From NCBI GenBank assembly GCA_033964015.1, contig JAWWUD010000217.1:1-64000 (forward strand): 64,000 nucleotides of DNA. The letters run 5' to 3'. The DNA comes from Scolanthus callimorphus (Eukaryota > Cnidaria > Anthozoa > Actiniaria > Edwardsiidae). Position numbers and translations under genes: made by a program. Below the pieces are notes generated by a model. That model saw only the letters and a list, made by a program, of their open reading frames with translations, made no database searches and was not told where the DNA came from. Positions 1 to 11,280 of the stretch are shown in pieces (position 1 is the stretch's first letter; every line of letters starts with the position of its first letter).

Positions 1-246
1 TGACTTTAATTATCTTACATGTAAACATCTTTAGGAATCCAGTCTTTCTACATTTCAGAGGCTGTTTTTGAAAAATAATTGAAACACAGAGTTCAAAGGT
101 CTCATTCCTCGTTGTCATGGAGACAAGATTCAAAACATACTTAGTTCTTGGCCACTTACAAGCTGAACGATGTCTAATCTGAACTTGTTAAAACTAATGA
201 AGATAGAACACCCCCTAAGTTTTTAGGTCAGTGATTCATGAGAGCC

Positions 247-2167
247 TCGGGGGTGGAAGCTGATAAGTGGACTTGATTATTCCTTATTCTTGGACATTTT
301 TTCAATATTCATTATTCCTTTCATTATTTAGGCGTTATTCATTATTCCTTTTTTTAGTTCACAAAATCAAGCTCCAGCTGTTACTTGCCTAAGGGACGTG
401 TCATTTTTAACTCGTGGCTAGTTGCGTAGCAACAGCCAAAGAGTTATCGTGGTGACCGATGTCACCACTCGCTCACTCACTCCTACGTTAGCACGATATT
501 AGCATAATTTATGCTGAAGTCATCCATCAACGGGACTCTCGAGTTGCGGGACCATACGAGCTATCTGCGGGACATGGCGTGACTAAAACTCAACCGAACT
601 CCTTGTTACCTTTATACCTTCGCCACGTATATATAGTCTCATGGCCACTAAATTTCTCCATGTGGGTGTTACCTATCTTTGCAGAAAACTGATTTGTTTC
701 AAATCGATATTTTTGGTCATCTTAAAACCTCACTGTGTGAGGATTTGATCCGCGCAAACCCAGGTGCAGGGGGTTACAAAACGTGGGAAAATGAAAAATA
801 CACTACCAATGACGTCATTAGCGCATGCGCAAAGATCTAATTGTTTTAAAACGCTATTGTCTAGTTTTAAAACCTTATTTAATGTATCAGTCAATACGTA
901 CTCAAGTGTGACGTCATAAATTTGAGAAATCTGGAATTCCGATTTTAGTCCACAAATAATGAAAGACAAAGTGGCAAGAGAATCTGATGCAAAAAATGAG
1001 GCAAATCGGTTGAAACGCGACAAGATATGGCCCTGAATACATAATTTTCTTTAACAAATCACTATTTTGAACTGCGTTGAAAACTTTATGAACGCAACCA
1101 AAACTACAGTGATTTCTTAAAGAAAATTATGTATAAGAGGGCCATATCTCGGTCGCGTTTCAACCGATTTGCCCTCAATTTTGGTGTGTAGCATTCATTT
1201 ATTATGCTCTTTCCAAATCCAAATATTGCTAAATCGAAAATTTGTTTTTTGTGACGTCATCACTTGACTACTCATTCCGGATTCTGGATTACTTACATGG
1301 GGTGACATGTATTAGCTTGAGTTACAACTACCTAGGAATGCTTTTTCTGTTTCTATTAGAATGATCAACAAAGTAGCATATAATTATTGTCAAGTATTTC
1401 AAAATGGGTCAGAAGCACACTATACCTTAAAGCATATTTGATTACATAACACTGTACATCATTGCTTAGTTTTGCAACAACAGCCATACATGTTATGCAG
1501 GCATTTGCAATTATACAGTTTAGTTCTCATAAACAGTGTCACCTTAAGGTGGTTCTGGGGGGTATGTCAAAGTCTTTTTAAACGACTAATTCCCAAAAGT
1601 TTTTTTAAAGGTAAACAGCCACGAGTTGGCCTATGGCATGCCTTTGATTTTTGCCTTGCTCAATTAGAACCTCCCCTTGAACATAACCAAAAATTGTGAT
1701 CCTCCCCCAAGTCGTAGGCAAAAAATTAGGACCTTCGCCCGTCCCTATTTGACCTAGTAGAATACATTTTACAGATAGATGGGGGCACATTTTCTTTCGT
1801 TGTTCTTATAAACGGCGCGAGCGTTGTGTGTTCATTGCGCGAGTTCTGAAAAATGATATGTTATATATATATGTCTTTCTTTATGCGCGCGAAGCGTGCC
1901 GAAATTTTTATCATGTATTGAAGTTGAGTAGTAAAATGCAAATGCAATGAGGAGTTGCTGAAAAAAATTGGAACCTTCCTTTAGACAAGCTTAGAAAATT
2001 TGGACCCTCCCCCCCAGCTAAATAACGACACGTCCCTAACACAACCATTATTCATTTGTAGGAACTTCTTATTCATTATCCTCGACTTTTCGACGCAATT
2101 ATTCATTATTCATTTGTTCGTAAGACCCGTTATTGATCATTATTCATTATTCAGCTTCCACCCCCGA
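247..2167. mobile_element. hAT-like non-autonomous TIR element, 1.9 kb
   Basis: The ends are perfect 17-bp inverted repeats, TCGGGGGTGGAAGCTGA at the left and its complement at the right. The 8-bp direct repeat TGAGAGCC flanks them exactly (239-246 and 2168-2175). An 8-bp target duplication is typical of hAT (also P) transposons. No transposase was found inside. The interior is built of ATTCATTATT-rich subterminal repeats and a central fold-back (about 999-1063 against 1108-1173), so it is non-autonomous. A fragment of its right subterminal part recurs at 8845-8965. Confidence 0.82.
999..1173. repeat. Fold-back inside the hAT-like element
   Basis: The arm 999-1063 (GGCAAATCGGTTGAAACGCG then a segment around GATATGGCCC) is repeated inverted at 1108-1173. 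Weaker inverted similarity continues outward to about 910 and 1265, where both sides carry GTGACGTCAT. It is a nested palindrome or part of the host element. Confidence 0.7.
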
Positions 2168-2262
2168 TGAGAGCCATGCCTTACAGGAACTGAGAGTACA
2201 TTTTTCGTTCCAGCCAGTTACAAGGTCAACAACGAGAAAGAAGCAAATCTGGCAAATGCAGA

Positions 2263-3053
2263 ATGGACGCTAACAACAAAACCTTACGGAAAGTATTTTG
2301 TAACTAGTCTTGCGAGCTATCTAGATGGATGGTTTCTTGACCCCTTCACTCGGTTTTCCTTCGCCTCTGAGATGATTCACCGGTTTGGCAGGGAATGGGA
2401 GAGAAAAATGATTTAACATTTCTCGAAATTGGAGGAGGACAAGTATTCATCCTCTAATAAGCGCCGCTCCGCATCTCAAGCACGCTGTCTTCTGTGAGTA
2501 CGACTTTGATTGCCTTAAAGCTGTCAATTCCTGGATAAAAAAGGAAGACGGAGCGTACGACTGGAGGCCCATTGTGAAGCACACAGTGACAAAGCTTGAA
2601 GGCAAAGGAGAAGACCAAGTTTTCAAACGTCAAGACGAGATCCGAGAGAAAATCCGAGCTGTTGTGCATTGTGACATCCATGGACAAGACATCTTGGACA
2701 TGACAAGTCTACCAAACGAGTTGTACCCTCCATATGATGTGGTATCCACGAATTTCTGTTTAAACACCTGTATATACAGTAATGACGAGTTCAAAGACGC
2801 CATCTGCAAACTGGCTGCGCTCATTAAACCTGGTGGATATTTGATTACTTGGATAGTGGGGAAGCTAGTTACTACTGCATCAGAGATATAAAGTATCATA
2901 TGTTTTACATTACTAAAGAGCTTTTGATGGAGGCCCTTGAGTACGCTGGTTTGGAGGTTATAAATTACAAATCTGAAACCGGCGGCCCTACCTGATAGTG
3001 TTACAGATGATAAGTTCATTTTCTTTGTATTAGCCAAAAAACCTGACATATAA
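2263..3053 (+). pseudogene. NNMT/PNMT-like methyltransferase copy 1, frameshifted
   Basis: Class I SAM-dependent methyltransferase of the NNMT/PNMT/TEMT family, whose members methylate small amines. The substrate here cannot be told. The matching start is ATG 2263, as in the copy at 33878. The reading frame breaks at once after the first dozen codons, again near 2400 (a base missing beside TTTGGCAGGG) and near the glycine-rich SAM loop (LEIGGGQ). It is open from 2574 to 2891, with VHCDIHGQDILDM and PPYDVVSTNFCL, then shifts again after GGYLITW. The shifted frame gives SGEASYY, FYITKELL and the C-terminal FFVLAKKPDI stop. The frameshift after GGY is shared with copy 3. The last codons run into a minisatellite. 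Expected length is about 260 residues. Confidence 0.85.
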
Positions 3054-3105
3054 CTCGAGTTTCAGCCAAAAAGCCTGACGTATAAGTCCAGTATCAGCCA
3101 AGGAA
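3035..3105 (+). repeat. Minisatellite at the 3' end of methyltransferase copy 1
   Basis: About two to three units of a 30-bp motif, CAGCCAAAAAACCTGACATA followed by TAACTCCAGTAT. The first unit contains the final codons (AKKPDI) and stop of copy 1. The array ends where the reverse-transcriptase fragment begins. Longer arrays of the same unit follow the other two copies. Confidence 0.75.
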
Positions 3106-3106
3106 C

Positions 3107-3406
3107 ATGCTGCGTTGGTTCAGTGCTTACCTCCGGGATAGAAAGCAGCGCGTGACTGTCCATAGCGCTATTTCTACTGACTGTGACTTCAGGCGTGCCC
3201 CAGGCTCAATCATCGGGCCGATCCTCTTCCTGCTCTATCAAAATGATCTTCCTGATGTTGTTTCGCATTCTCACGTCGCCTCCTTCGCTGACGATACGAA
3301 GGTGTTCAAGCGCATTGATTCCATACAAGATGCTCAGCAGCTTCAGTCTGACTTAAACAACATGAACACGTGGTTTGTTGCCTCTGGCCTTGTCTTTAAA
3401 GACCAA
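3107..3406 (+). pseudogene. Non-LTR reverse transcriptase fragment
   Basis: This open frame holds the finger-palm core of a LINE reverse transcriptase: WFSAYLRDRKQRVTV, then GPILFLLYQNDLPDV, then the catalytic FADDTK block (the xxDD motif), then LQSDLNNMNTW. The usual GVPQGS block is present in the DNA but distorted to RRAPGS by small indels near 3190-3215. No endonuclease or C-terminal part is attached. It is a roughly 300-bp relic of a jockey/CR1-like element, different from the LINE at 12-17 kb. Confidence 0.85.
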
Positions 3407-3579
3407 GTGTCCGATAGGCGTGACGAATAGTTTCGTAGTCCATGAAACTCTATGCTAATGAAGTAACGGTAAAAGTAGTGAACTCAATCCGTTAAAATCT
3501 CGTGGAATTTCGATCCATCCTTTGGTCTAAGCCCGATTTATGTGATACGAAGTCATAGAACAACAAACTAGTGGTGTTT

Positions 3580-3696
3580 GATAAGGAATTAACCTTGTGT
3601 GAAATCTAACGTGCTAATGAAATGGTCCCATGTGTGCTTATGAGCGTTAGCCCTAGTAAGCGGAGAAAGAGAAAAATCTCTGACCCTGAGAGGGAT
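3580..3696 (-). repeat. SINE body copy, antisense and 5'-truncated
   Basis: The reverse complement matches the body of the tandem tRNA-like array at 55.7-56.9 kb: the tRNA 3' end (ATCCCTCTC..GGGTCA), GAGATTTTT, TCTCCGCTTACTAGGGCTAA, CGCTC, AAGCACACATGGGA and the terminal CACACAAGGTTAATTCCTTA. Only the last bases of the tRNA-like head remain. The dispersed copy shows that the unit is a retroposed family and not just a local tandem duplication. Confidence 0.75.
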
Positions 3697-3697
3697 C

Positions 3698-4236
3698 ATA
3701 TATCGTGGAAAGCTTATAGAATGGACTAGCGGGCTATGACAAAAAGAAATCATTTTTTAACAAATATAATTTTTTAAAGGTTTTATTAAAAATGTGGGTG
3801 TGACACTTTCAAGAGCTACCCTGCAGAACTGCTTGACCTTGACTCCCAAGTAACACATTGTTTTAATCCTTAAAGGTGTTTCTCAAAAACCGTGTCTGCG
3901 TTTTTCAAAATTTTGCTTAGTTCAAAAGTTATGGAACTTTTAAATTTCCAAGGTCAAATTTTATAGAATTTTCACGCTCTAAAAATTTTAAAAAATCATA
4001 ATTTTTTAACTAAACAAAATTTTAAAAAACGCAGACACGGTTTCTGAGAAACACCTTTAAGGATTAAAACAATGTGTTTCTTGGGATTCAAGGTCAAGCA
4101 GTTCTGCAGCGATAGCTCTTGAAAATGTCACACTCAAATTTTTTATAAAACCTTCAAAAAAATTATATTTATTAAAAAGTTACTTCTTTTTGTCATAGCC
4201 CGCTAGTCCATTCTATAAGCTTTCCAACGATATATA
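3698..4236. repeat. Large fold-back element with about 230-bp arms
   Basis: Arm 3698-3930 is repeated inverted at 4000-4236. The ends read ATATATCGTGGAAAGCTTAT on the left and its near-complement (with CCAACGATATAT) on the right. The middle also shows GTGTCTGCGTTTTTCAAAAT facing ACGCAGACACGGTTTCT. The arms differ by only a few bases. No coding capacity. The SINE copy at 3580-3696 abuts its left end. Confidence 0.85.
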
Positions 4237-4534
4237 GGTTGACATTGTTTGGTTGAACTAAGGATGAGTATGATTTTTTTCCGAGGACGTGCGCGAAGGT
4301 TCTCAGCTACGCCGTTACAACTGAATGTACAACCTTCAAATTTTCTGAGTAGGCTTCAATGGTTTTCCGCTATTGATATTCAGTGCCGTTATTTTTTATC
4401 TCCTTCCAAACATGCTGAATCAAGACCCTGGTTATGCAAATGAGTTCAGACTGTAAACAAGGGATCCTCCTATACGCGCGTCTCCCTGGCGATTATTCAC
4501 ACCGGCTCAGCTGGCGCGACCAATCGGACACTTT

Positions 4535-5985
4535 GACCCCGTCCACACTACTCCACCGTTTCCAAACGAAAACGGATACTTTTTGCTCCGGATACGGCTA
4601 TCGTCCACGCTACAACGCCGAAAACGATCACCGAAAACGGCTAAAACAATACGAAAACGATAAGTGTGGACGCAAATCTTAAAAAAGTATCCGTTTTCAC
4701 CACTGGCGACCAAAGTGCAAGAGACGTTGAGAATTTACAGACAATATGGCGGCCAAGTTCGGTATTAATATATAAATGTAATATTGAAACTAGAATTGAA
4801 ATAAAGGAAATTTTCCTACCTTGAAGGTTTCACAATCTATTGGGCGCATGGGGAGTTGTATTGATAGAAATAAGGGTAAAAAAAGAACACTGTTTCACTT
4901 GACACTGGAGTCACTGAGGCCCTCTGTACCCCGGGGGGGGGGGGGGATTCATATTTTTTGGGCGGGGGTGCTCGTACCTTTTAGGGTATAAAATCAGGCC
5001 TCTTGTACCTTTAGGGTTAAAATTCGAAACCGTGTAATTTTTTCCAGATAGGTACCTCTTAGAGGTCCGTTCTAGCAAATCAAGCAAATTACACTTGTTG
5101 GTAGCCTGACTTTCAGACGTACTTTCCCTCGTAAAAAATACGAGAGAAAACGAGGGAGAATACGTCTTGTTGGTACCTTTTAGGGGTCAAAATCAGCTAA
5201 GCGACGCCATGTTTAGTGCCTTTTAGGGGTAAAATCGAAAGTTCCCGACTAGCACCCCCGCCCCTAAAATATGGGAGTCCCCCCCCCCCCCGGCTCTGTA
5301 CCCAGAGGGCAGGGTCCTAACTGATCCAACTGATGAAAAAAACAGCCTCTCGCTCGAGGTCGATTTTTTCCTGAAAATATCATTCACTCACCAATTCATC
5401 GGCAGCAGCAAGTGTACGAAGAATGTCTCAAACATCGTAGCAACTCTCAACGAAGACAGTCCAGAAATAACCCTTCAAATTTAGTAAAACATTCCCGTCC
5501 GAGCGGCTCAACATTTCTCTGCAATGTCGTGGGCCGTGATGTCGGGTGACCTTGAACGGTTGGACTGCATTGCGCATGCTCCAAAGTATGGTCAACTTTC
5601 ACTCTCCGCGGGGCCGGTGGGACAGGGGTTGTGCTGCGAGAAGAAATAATTTTTTTCCCTTGTACGGAACGTCAAAGTTGCTTCACCTGACCCGTCATTT
5701 GTTCCAACTATAAATATAATTCCCTTCCGGGTTTTCTCGGGCAACTTTGACGTTCCGTACAAGGGAAAAAATGTGCTCTTTTTGACCCTTATAATTATAA
5801 CTCCCCAGCGCCCAATATAGATTGTGGAAAACTTCAAGTAAGTAAATTTCCTTTATTTCATTCCTAGTTTCAATATTACATTTATATATTAATACCGAAC
5901 TATGTTGTCTGTAAATTCTCAACGCCTCTTGCACTTTGGTCGCCTGTGTTCACTCGTTTGAAAACGGTATAGTGTGGACGGGGTC
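4535..5985. mobile_element. TIR DNA element with long inverted arms
   Basis: The termini are GACCCCGTCCACACTA and its complement. Inverted similarity extends inward: 4707-4890 faces 5768-5945, including GTATTAATATATAAATGTAA. The flanks TTT/TTA resemble a 3-bp duplication but are not exact. The interior has no transposase. The left arm has extra GTCCACGC/GAAAACG subrepeats (4575-4705). A smaller element with the same GTCCACACTA theme is at 52577-52962. The right end lies 75 bp upstream of the ATG of the ORF at 6061. Confidence 0.75.
4918..5305. repeat. Nested G-rich fold-back
   Basis: Inverted ends CCCTCTGTACCC then a G run (4920s-4940s) face a C run then GGCTCTGTACCCAGAGGGC (5280-5310). Inside, GGGCGGGGGTGCT faces AGCACCCCCGCCCC. 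It interrupts the larger TIR element at 4535-5985, so it is the younger insertion or its core. Confidence 0.65.
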
Positions 5986-6060
5986 TTAGCTCCCGCGGTG
6001 TGCACGTATCTGGTCAGCGGACTACTTAAAAACAAATATGGCGCCAAGAGAGTGAAATTG

Positions 6061-6744
6061 ATGGCAGAGGAAGTTTTAGAAAGCATTTTGGACGAGGATG
6101 AGGGCGAAGAAGAAATTCCAACCCTTTCCGATGCGATCAAAGAGTCCGTTAGTGCATTTCGCCCCTTTAGAGGATCACTTGGTGCTAGCTTTGGGGCTTT
6201 TCAACGCGATGCTGCTTCCGCACTTGAAGAGGTCTATCGCAAACACGAGCAGGCAAGCAGAGATTCTGGCGTGTTAGTGCTCTCTCGGCGAATTCCTGAG
6301 AGGCCTATGATTTCTTCAGAGGTTAGCCTTTGGCTAAAAATGATCAATCGGCGAATGTCGGCCAGCCCAAGGTCCTGCAACCCATGGACGATCGAGTTTG
6401 TCCGTGGTATACCCCACGATATATTTCTATACATCAGAGAGGTTGTTTTCTCTTCACCTTCCAGCTTTGGTGTACAGCCTTCTGGGACTAACACAAACAA
6501 AATAACATTCACGGATAAAAAGAGGTTAGTCCAAGACTTCTGTAAGCTAAGTGGAATAGCAGCCGCGGATTTGAAAGAACAATTGAAAAAGTCTTTTGGA
6601 GGGAAACGATTAGGGTGCAAGGCAGAGATACTTATTACTGACCTCAAAACATTTGTCTTGGAATATAATAGCAAGAAAATGCAAATGAACCTGCAATGCA
6701 GCTATGGATACTGGAATGAGTTGGGCTATTCCTTTCATGGCTGA
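6061..6744 (+). CDS. Unrecognised 227-residue protein
   Basis: I do not recognise this protein. The ATG at 6061 opens an acidic N-terminus (ILDEDEGEEEIP), followed by a basic, hydrophilic region with LSRRIPERP, a stretch around NPWTIEFVRGIPHDIFLYIR and a C-terminal region with KKSFGGKRLGCKAEILITDL. The frame remains open upstream to about 5974, but only with GTG-type starts inside the terminal repeat of the element at 4535-5985, so 6061 is the better start. There is no signal peptide or membrane segment. It might be an exon of a host gene or a domesticated transposon product. The stop at 6742-6744 is followed by a 9-bp-TSD palindrome, and no clear poly(A) signal is close. Confidence 0.5.
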   Translation: MAEEVLESILDEDEGEEEIPTLSDAIKESVSAFRPFRGSLGASFGAFQRDAASALEEVYRKHEQASRDSGVLVLSRRIPERPMISSEVSLWLKMINRRMSASPRSCNPWTIEFVRGIPHDIFLYIREVVFSSPSSFGVQPSGTNTNKITFTDKKRLVQDFCKLSGIAAADLKEQLKKSFGGKRLGCKAEILITDLKTFVLEYNSKKMQMNLQCSYGYWNELGYSFHG

Positions 6745-6812
6745 AAAGAGTCCCGATGTTACCCAAGAAAAAAAGATGACAGACACTCGCTAACTCTATT
6801 AGTACAGAATTT

Positions 6813-6992
6813 TAGACTACTTGCAGTCTCTTCTTTGGCGAACATCCGTTCCCCCGTGGCGCTTCTTGTTACCCGACACCTAGACTCTCTCGTGAGCTGG
6901 AAATACGAGCGCGCAAACAAACTACAATGTAAGACTAGGACTTTATTCTCGATTTACGGACGTTCGCCAAAGAAGGGGCTGCAAGCAGTCTA
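6813..6992. mobile_element. Palindromic MITE with 9-bp TSD (Mutator-like), copy 1
   Basis: Inverted ends TAGACTACTTGCAGTCTC and GGGGCTGCAAGCAGTCTA, followed inward by TTCTTTGGCGAACATCCGT facing ACGGACGTTCGCCAAAGAA. The exact 9-bp direct repeat ACAGAATTT flanks it at 6804-6812 and 6993-7001. The same terminal sequence and TSD length occur at 42531-42791. Confidence 0.8.
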
Positions 6993-7044
6993 ACAGAATT
7001 TATGTGCGCTTGATTCTCAGGAAGACATAAATAAACATTGGTCA

Positions 7045-7969
7045 ATTCCAGAAAATAAAGGTACCCCCCCCCCCCCCCCCCCACGGGCGGCATTTGGAAA
7101 TTCCGAAGGGATGGGGGGGTTTAAGAGCTCGGAATTCTGATTGCAAGGGGGGGTTTTCGAAGCTGGATTTCTTGTCAGAAGGGGGGTCTGAAGATGCCCA
7201 ACTTCGGAAGGAGTTCGCGTGTTTTTCAGTCTGCTAAAATAGCGTTTTTCAGAAAGAAAATAACGTCATTTCACGCGCGGAAAAACAGTCTTCGCCGCCA
7301 TTCGATAGATAGAGAATGCTTGTCAGTTCGTACTTGTCCCTTCTAAGACAGAATCTCCATAATTTTCTACTGATTTCGACTGTTGATTTCCCCCTAACAT
7401 TTCACGATCGAATGGCGAAAGTCTCAAGTTTTTCTGTGATAATATCATCCGATTCTTTGACCCTACAATTCAAATCTTACAAAATAGCCAGTTAGCTACT
7501 AGTTAAACACGCTAAAAATGTAGAGCTCATATTCAGTGGATGTTGTGAATGCCGGTGGTATTTTTTCCTTCAAAATCAAACTATCATGCTCTGTATTAAT
7601 ATTCTGAAACAAGATTATGCGCTTTTTGTGTTTTCTTTACTTTGCAAATTTAATAAATTCCCGCAACAACCCCCGCAACTTTTGCCTTTTTCTCCGCAAC
7701 GTTTCCCTCTGGCAAATTTTTACTTTTTCTCGCAATAATAAACAAGGTGGTGATTATTTGGATTCCGGAGGGGAGGGGGGGGGGGGGTGGTGGGGGGTAA
7801 AGTTGAAATTTCTGAAGGGGAGGGGGGTTTAACCTACCCGGAATTCTATGTGCGGGAGGGTAAACCATTTTGGAAATTCTGGATGCATGGGGGGGGGGGG
7901 GTCGAAAACTACTGCCGCCCGTGGGGGGGGGGGGGGGGGGTACCTTTATTTTCTGGAATAGGCCAGGTT
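7045..7969. mobile_element. G-rich fold-back element, 0.9 kb
   Basis: ATTCCAGAAAATAAAGGTAC followed by a C run (7045-7082) faces a G run followed by the same sequence inverted (7922-7969). Subterminal blocks such as CACGGGCGGC and GGAAATTC with G runs occur in both arms. The middle (7200-7750) is unique, with no ORF I can support. It belongs to a widespread style of fold-back in this window. Confidence 0.7.
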
Positions 7970-8116
7970 CGAATTACGCTCCAATGCTCACAAGACAAAA
8001 GCTTCAAATCGAGGCTTTCTCCAAGTTCTAATACATTTACAGTAATTTCAGAAGAAAGCCTCGACTTGAGGTTATTGTTTGTAGGCATTGGAGCGTAATT
8101 CGAACATGGCCTATTG
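7966..8116. repeat. 150-bp hairpin
   Basis: ATAGGCCAGGTTCGAATTAC (7968 on) faces GTAATTCGAACATGGCCTAT (to 8113), with GCTCCAATGC and GAGGCTTTCT also mirrored. It abuts the G-rich fold-back to the left. Confidence 0.75.
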
Positions 8117-8844
8117 GCCATTCCAATAAACTACCGGTAAGACAAACAAGATTTGTTTCGATTTTGTTTCGTCAGTTTCGCACTACATTCTGATTCAGGT
8201 TCAATCAAAACAGAATTCAGACAGTTTGCAATTCAGAAAATGAAGCACTAGCTTGGGCTAGGCATGGAGTTATTATGCGGGAAATTGAAAGCGTTTGTTT
8301 CCCGCAAGGTTTTCGTCCTCATTGCCATCGTCGCAGCTTACGGTTCCTGTGGACACATGGATAATTCAGGTGGCCCATGAGACATGGCTTTGTAGATGAT
8401 AGTTTCAATCACAGCAACTTGTTGGTTACCGTGGCTATTGAGCTACCGTTATCTCTTTAACAAAGTCAAAAATGCCTCGTGCGGTAGATCTACTTTTCCA
8501 ATTCTCTTCATCTTTTTCTTGCCCTCTTTTTGCCTCTTGAGTAATTTCATCTTGCGAGACATGTCCCCTCCATACTAAAACAGGAAAATTATAAATAAAA
8601 TAATGGATTTTTTGATCTGAGAGAAATGAGAAAAAAGAGTTCCTAGATGAGAACCCACAACTTTGTTGTCCCATGTCACATCACGTGTCATTCATTTAAA
8701 TAAGCTTTCTTTGTTTGGGTTGCTTCCATTTAAGAAATAGAACACATTTTTCCGTGTACCATAGCCTGATGGTTGCACGCGTGAAAGGTTGGGCGAACAA
8801 CAAAGGCTGTTTCCACAGTTATTTGTTGATTGACCAACCTTTCA

Positions 8845-8965
8845 TTAAATCTAACACAATCATTATTCATTTGTAGGAACTTCTTATTCTTTATTCCTCG
8901 ACTTTTAAACGCAATTATTCATTATTCATTTGTTCGTAAGACCCGTTATTCATTGTTCAGCTTGA
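8845..8965. repeat. Fragment of the hAT-like element
   Basis: It matches 2030-2155 of the element at 247-2167 (CATTATTCATTTGTAGGAAC, CCTCGACTTTT, GTTCGTAAGACCCGTTATTC) but lacks the terminal TIR. A second dispersed repeat follows at 8966-9225. Confidence 0.7.
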
Positions 8966-9225
8966 TACCTTGCGTTTTCCGTCGATTTGCCGGTCGCACG
9001 TTTGATTTGATCGTTTTCACTTGCTAAATCAAAAAGAATCTGTCCATCTCGCTATTTCCTCACCCGGCCAGTTTTCGACCAATCAGAGCGCGCGTACTAT
9101 CGCAGTTATTTTATAAATTCATATATCATTCGGTGCGTAGCAGAAACACAAAGAAATAATACTCATGGGAATGCCACGTGATCTGAAATGGGACAACATT
9201 ACGTCCAAGCCGAAAGAGGTCTATT
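8966..9225. repeat. Dispersed repeats shared with 36.6-36.9 kb and 18.3-18.4 kb
   Basis: Two segments recur elsewhere. TTCGACCAATCAGAGCGCGC with CAGTTATTTTATAAA (9070-9115) matches 36886-36925. CGGTGCGTAGCAGAAACACA to the CACGTGATCTGAAATGGGA block (9130-9195) matches 18332-18405. Each is a fragment of a moderately repeated element. No gene is seen here. Confidence 0.65.
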
Positions 9226-9734
9226 GAGCTACTGAGAACTCTGTGGTGAGCAGGTCTTGAACTGAAACAATGTTGCTGGTTGCAAATCATAGTTTCAGTA
9301 AGTATGCGTTTACTACGATATTGTACACTTTCAAACTATTTTCACAAGTTAATCCATTCTCACTTCAAAACATCGGAAAATAAATGTCGGATAATAAACA
9401 ACTTATTAGACATTTTAATGTACAATATCTCTGAACATTTTTCTCGTCTTTGTATTTTGTAAAATACTCCAGACTCGAAAAAATATCCAGCGATATTATA
9501 CATTAAAATATCTAATAAGATATATAGGATAGGCTTTAAAACAAAATTCACCATTCACCATTAAATGCAAACGAAACTTTAGAAAAATTCACGCGCCTGT
9601 CTTAGTAAAAGGTTTGATGGGCGGAAGCCATAACGCAGCCAATATGGCAGTTATTATATTCTTTGACATACATACTTTACTGCACGATTCAACTTTCCCA
9701 CGACCTGCTCACCACAGAGTTATTAGTAGCTCAG
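9226..9734. mobile_element. TIR element, 0.5 kb
   Basis: GAGCTACTGAGAACTCTGTG followed by GTGAGCAGGTC (9226-9255) faces GACCTGCTCACCACAGAG to GTAGCTC (9701-9734). Inside, TTATTAGACATTTTAATGTA (9402 on) faces TACATTAAAATATCTAATAA (to 9519). Non-coding. Confidence 0.7.
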
Positions 9735-9759
9735 TCTGCAGATCGTCCGACTAGTAACA

Positions 9760-11280
9760 ATGGTAACAGGGAGGCCACCGTACTTCTATGAGTGTACAGT
9801 GAATTGTCAAAACAGTTCAACAATCGTTCACCATGCAGCGCTCATGCGTTATTCGACAAAATTGCTTTTATTCCCGAAATCCACAATCTTGGACAAATTA
9901 ACTTGGCTACTCTGTTTTGTATTGAATCACGCGCGCTTCTTTTTTCCCCTCCCAGTGTTGGGAATTGCGGGTATACTTGCTGGCCATCTCAACACAACAT
10001 TGGGGAGGGGAAGCGGCGAAAAGTAGCCAACTAATTTGTCCAAGATTGCAGGTAATTTTCGTTTTCTTTGTCTAAACGTCTCCTATGTTTCTTAAGAAGG
10101 AGTTATGTAAACAAACGAAAGCTCAGAATATGTAATTTAAAAATACTTACACATTTCGCGGTTACGTCCTTTCTTAACGGTCGAAGCCTGTAAATGCAAA
10201 GAGATCATTACCAAAGGCACGAGGGAGACATGATTATCAGATACTGTACGGGATAAAAGGTCATGTGCGGAAGCCAGGTGATAATTAGGGGAAATTAGGG
10301 GCGTCCCTTTGTAATTTTGACAGACCTATTGTAGTTATTTTTAGAACGGTTTTACTGCTAAAATTGCAAAGCTTTTTCCTAGCCAATCAAAATCCGTTTT
10401 ATCAGTAGCTTTACAGACGCATGTCATTTGCAAGATATGTAATTTCTTTTTGTTTTCTGCTATTGTTATTCTAAATATACGTGAACGCAGCAGCATAGAA
10501 ACAGGAGCAAATACCAATCTAAATATACCTAGGTTTGTCAAAACGCCTTATCAAGAATATATATCGATATATATACTTATGAGCAATCCTCGAGCACCAG
10601 GGTCCTCCCCTTACCTCCCCTGCACAAGAACTAGATACTATACTCACGTCTCTCTGGCGATTATTCGTCCACGAATCGACGCTTGGATGACAACTTCAAA
10701 CAGCTGCCTAAAAGGAAGTAGATGATATTTTTTCAACTACTATACAATAATACATAAAGCTGATTTTGTACTATGACTGTGAAAACGTTACAACACTGAC
10801 AGTACAGCGTCCAAACCGTAAAGGCAATGGGCCGTGCCGTGTTTAAGCATTTGATTGGTTAATCGGTAAATTAACGGTGTGACTGGCAGAATTTCTCGAG
10901 AAGGCAAGGTCATGGGCCGTTGCCGTACTGTGTTCCGTTTCACAGTGAAATTATCCTATGAAATGATCTTGAAGGCCTCCCGCCCCCAATACGTCACGAA
11001 GCGGACCAAATGCGGGACGGGTGAACAGTAATTAAGCCTCCCAACTTCTCTTGTTACACTAAAGAGGCCGCTACAAAAATTATGTAAAATTTCATTTGGC
11101 GGGCTGGGTGCATGCATAATTTTCAGCCCGGTTTGCCGGAAAGTACGGATTCTCCGTTTCAAGCCGGGCTAAATTTCAGTGTTTTGATTCGCAGAAGATC
11201 TGCCAGAAGATTGGGAAAACGATTGCTGTTAACTATAAATGACTTTGAGCTTTTTGTAAAGCATATTCAAGTCTTCTACA
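9760..11280. other. Non-coding region upstream of the Myb/SANT gene
   Basis: No conserved ORF is seen. A short segment (10640-10670, TCACGTCTCTCTGGCGATTA) resembles 4475-4500. The part immediately before the ATG at 11281 should hold the promoter and 5' UTR of that gene, but I see no convincing TATA or initiator element. Confidence 0.4.

Noticed and set aside
2630..3049. Minus-strand 139-codon frame over methyltransferase copy 1 (and its equivalents in copies 2 and 3)
   Set aside because: Antisense shadow of the methyltransferase reading frame. The plus frame carries the family motifs.
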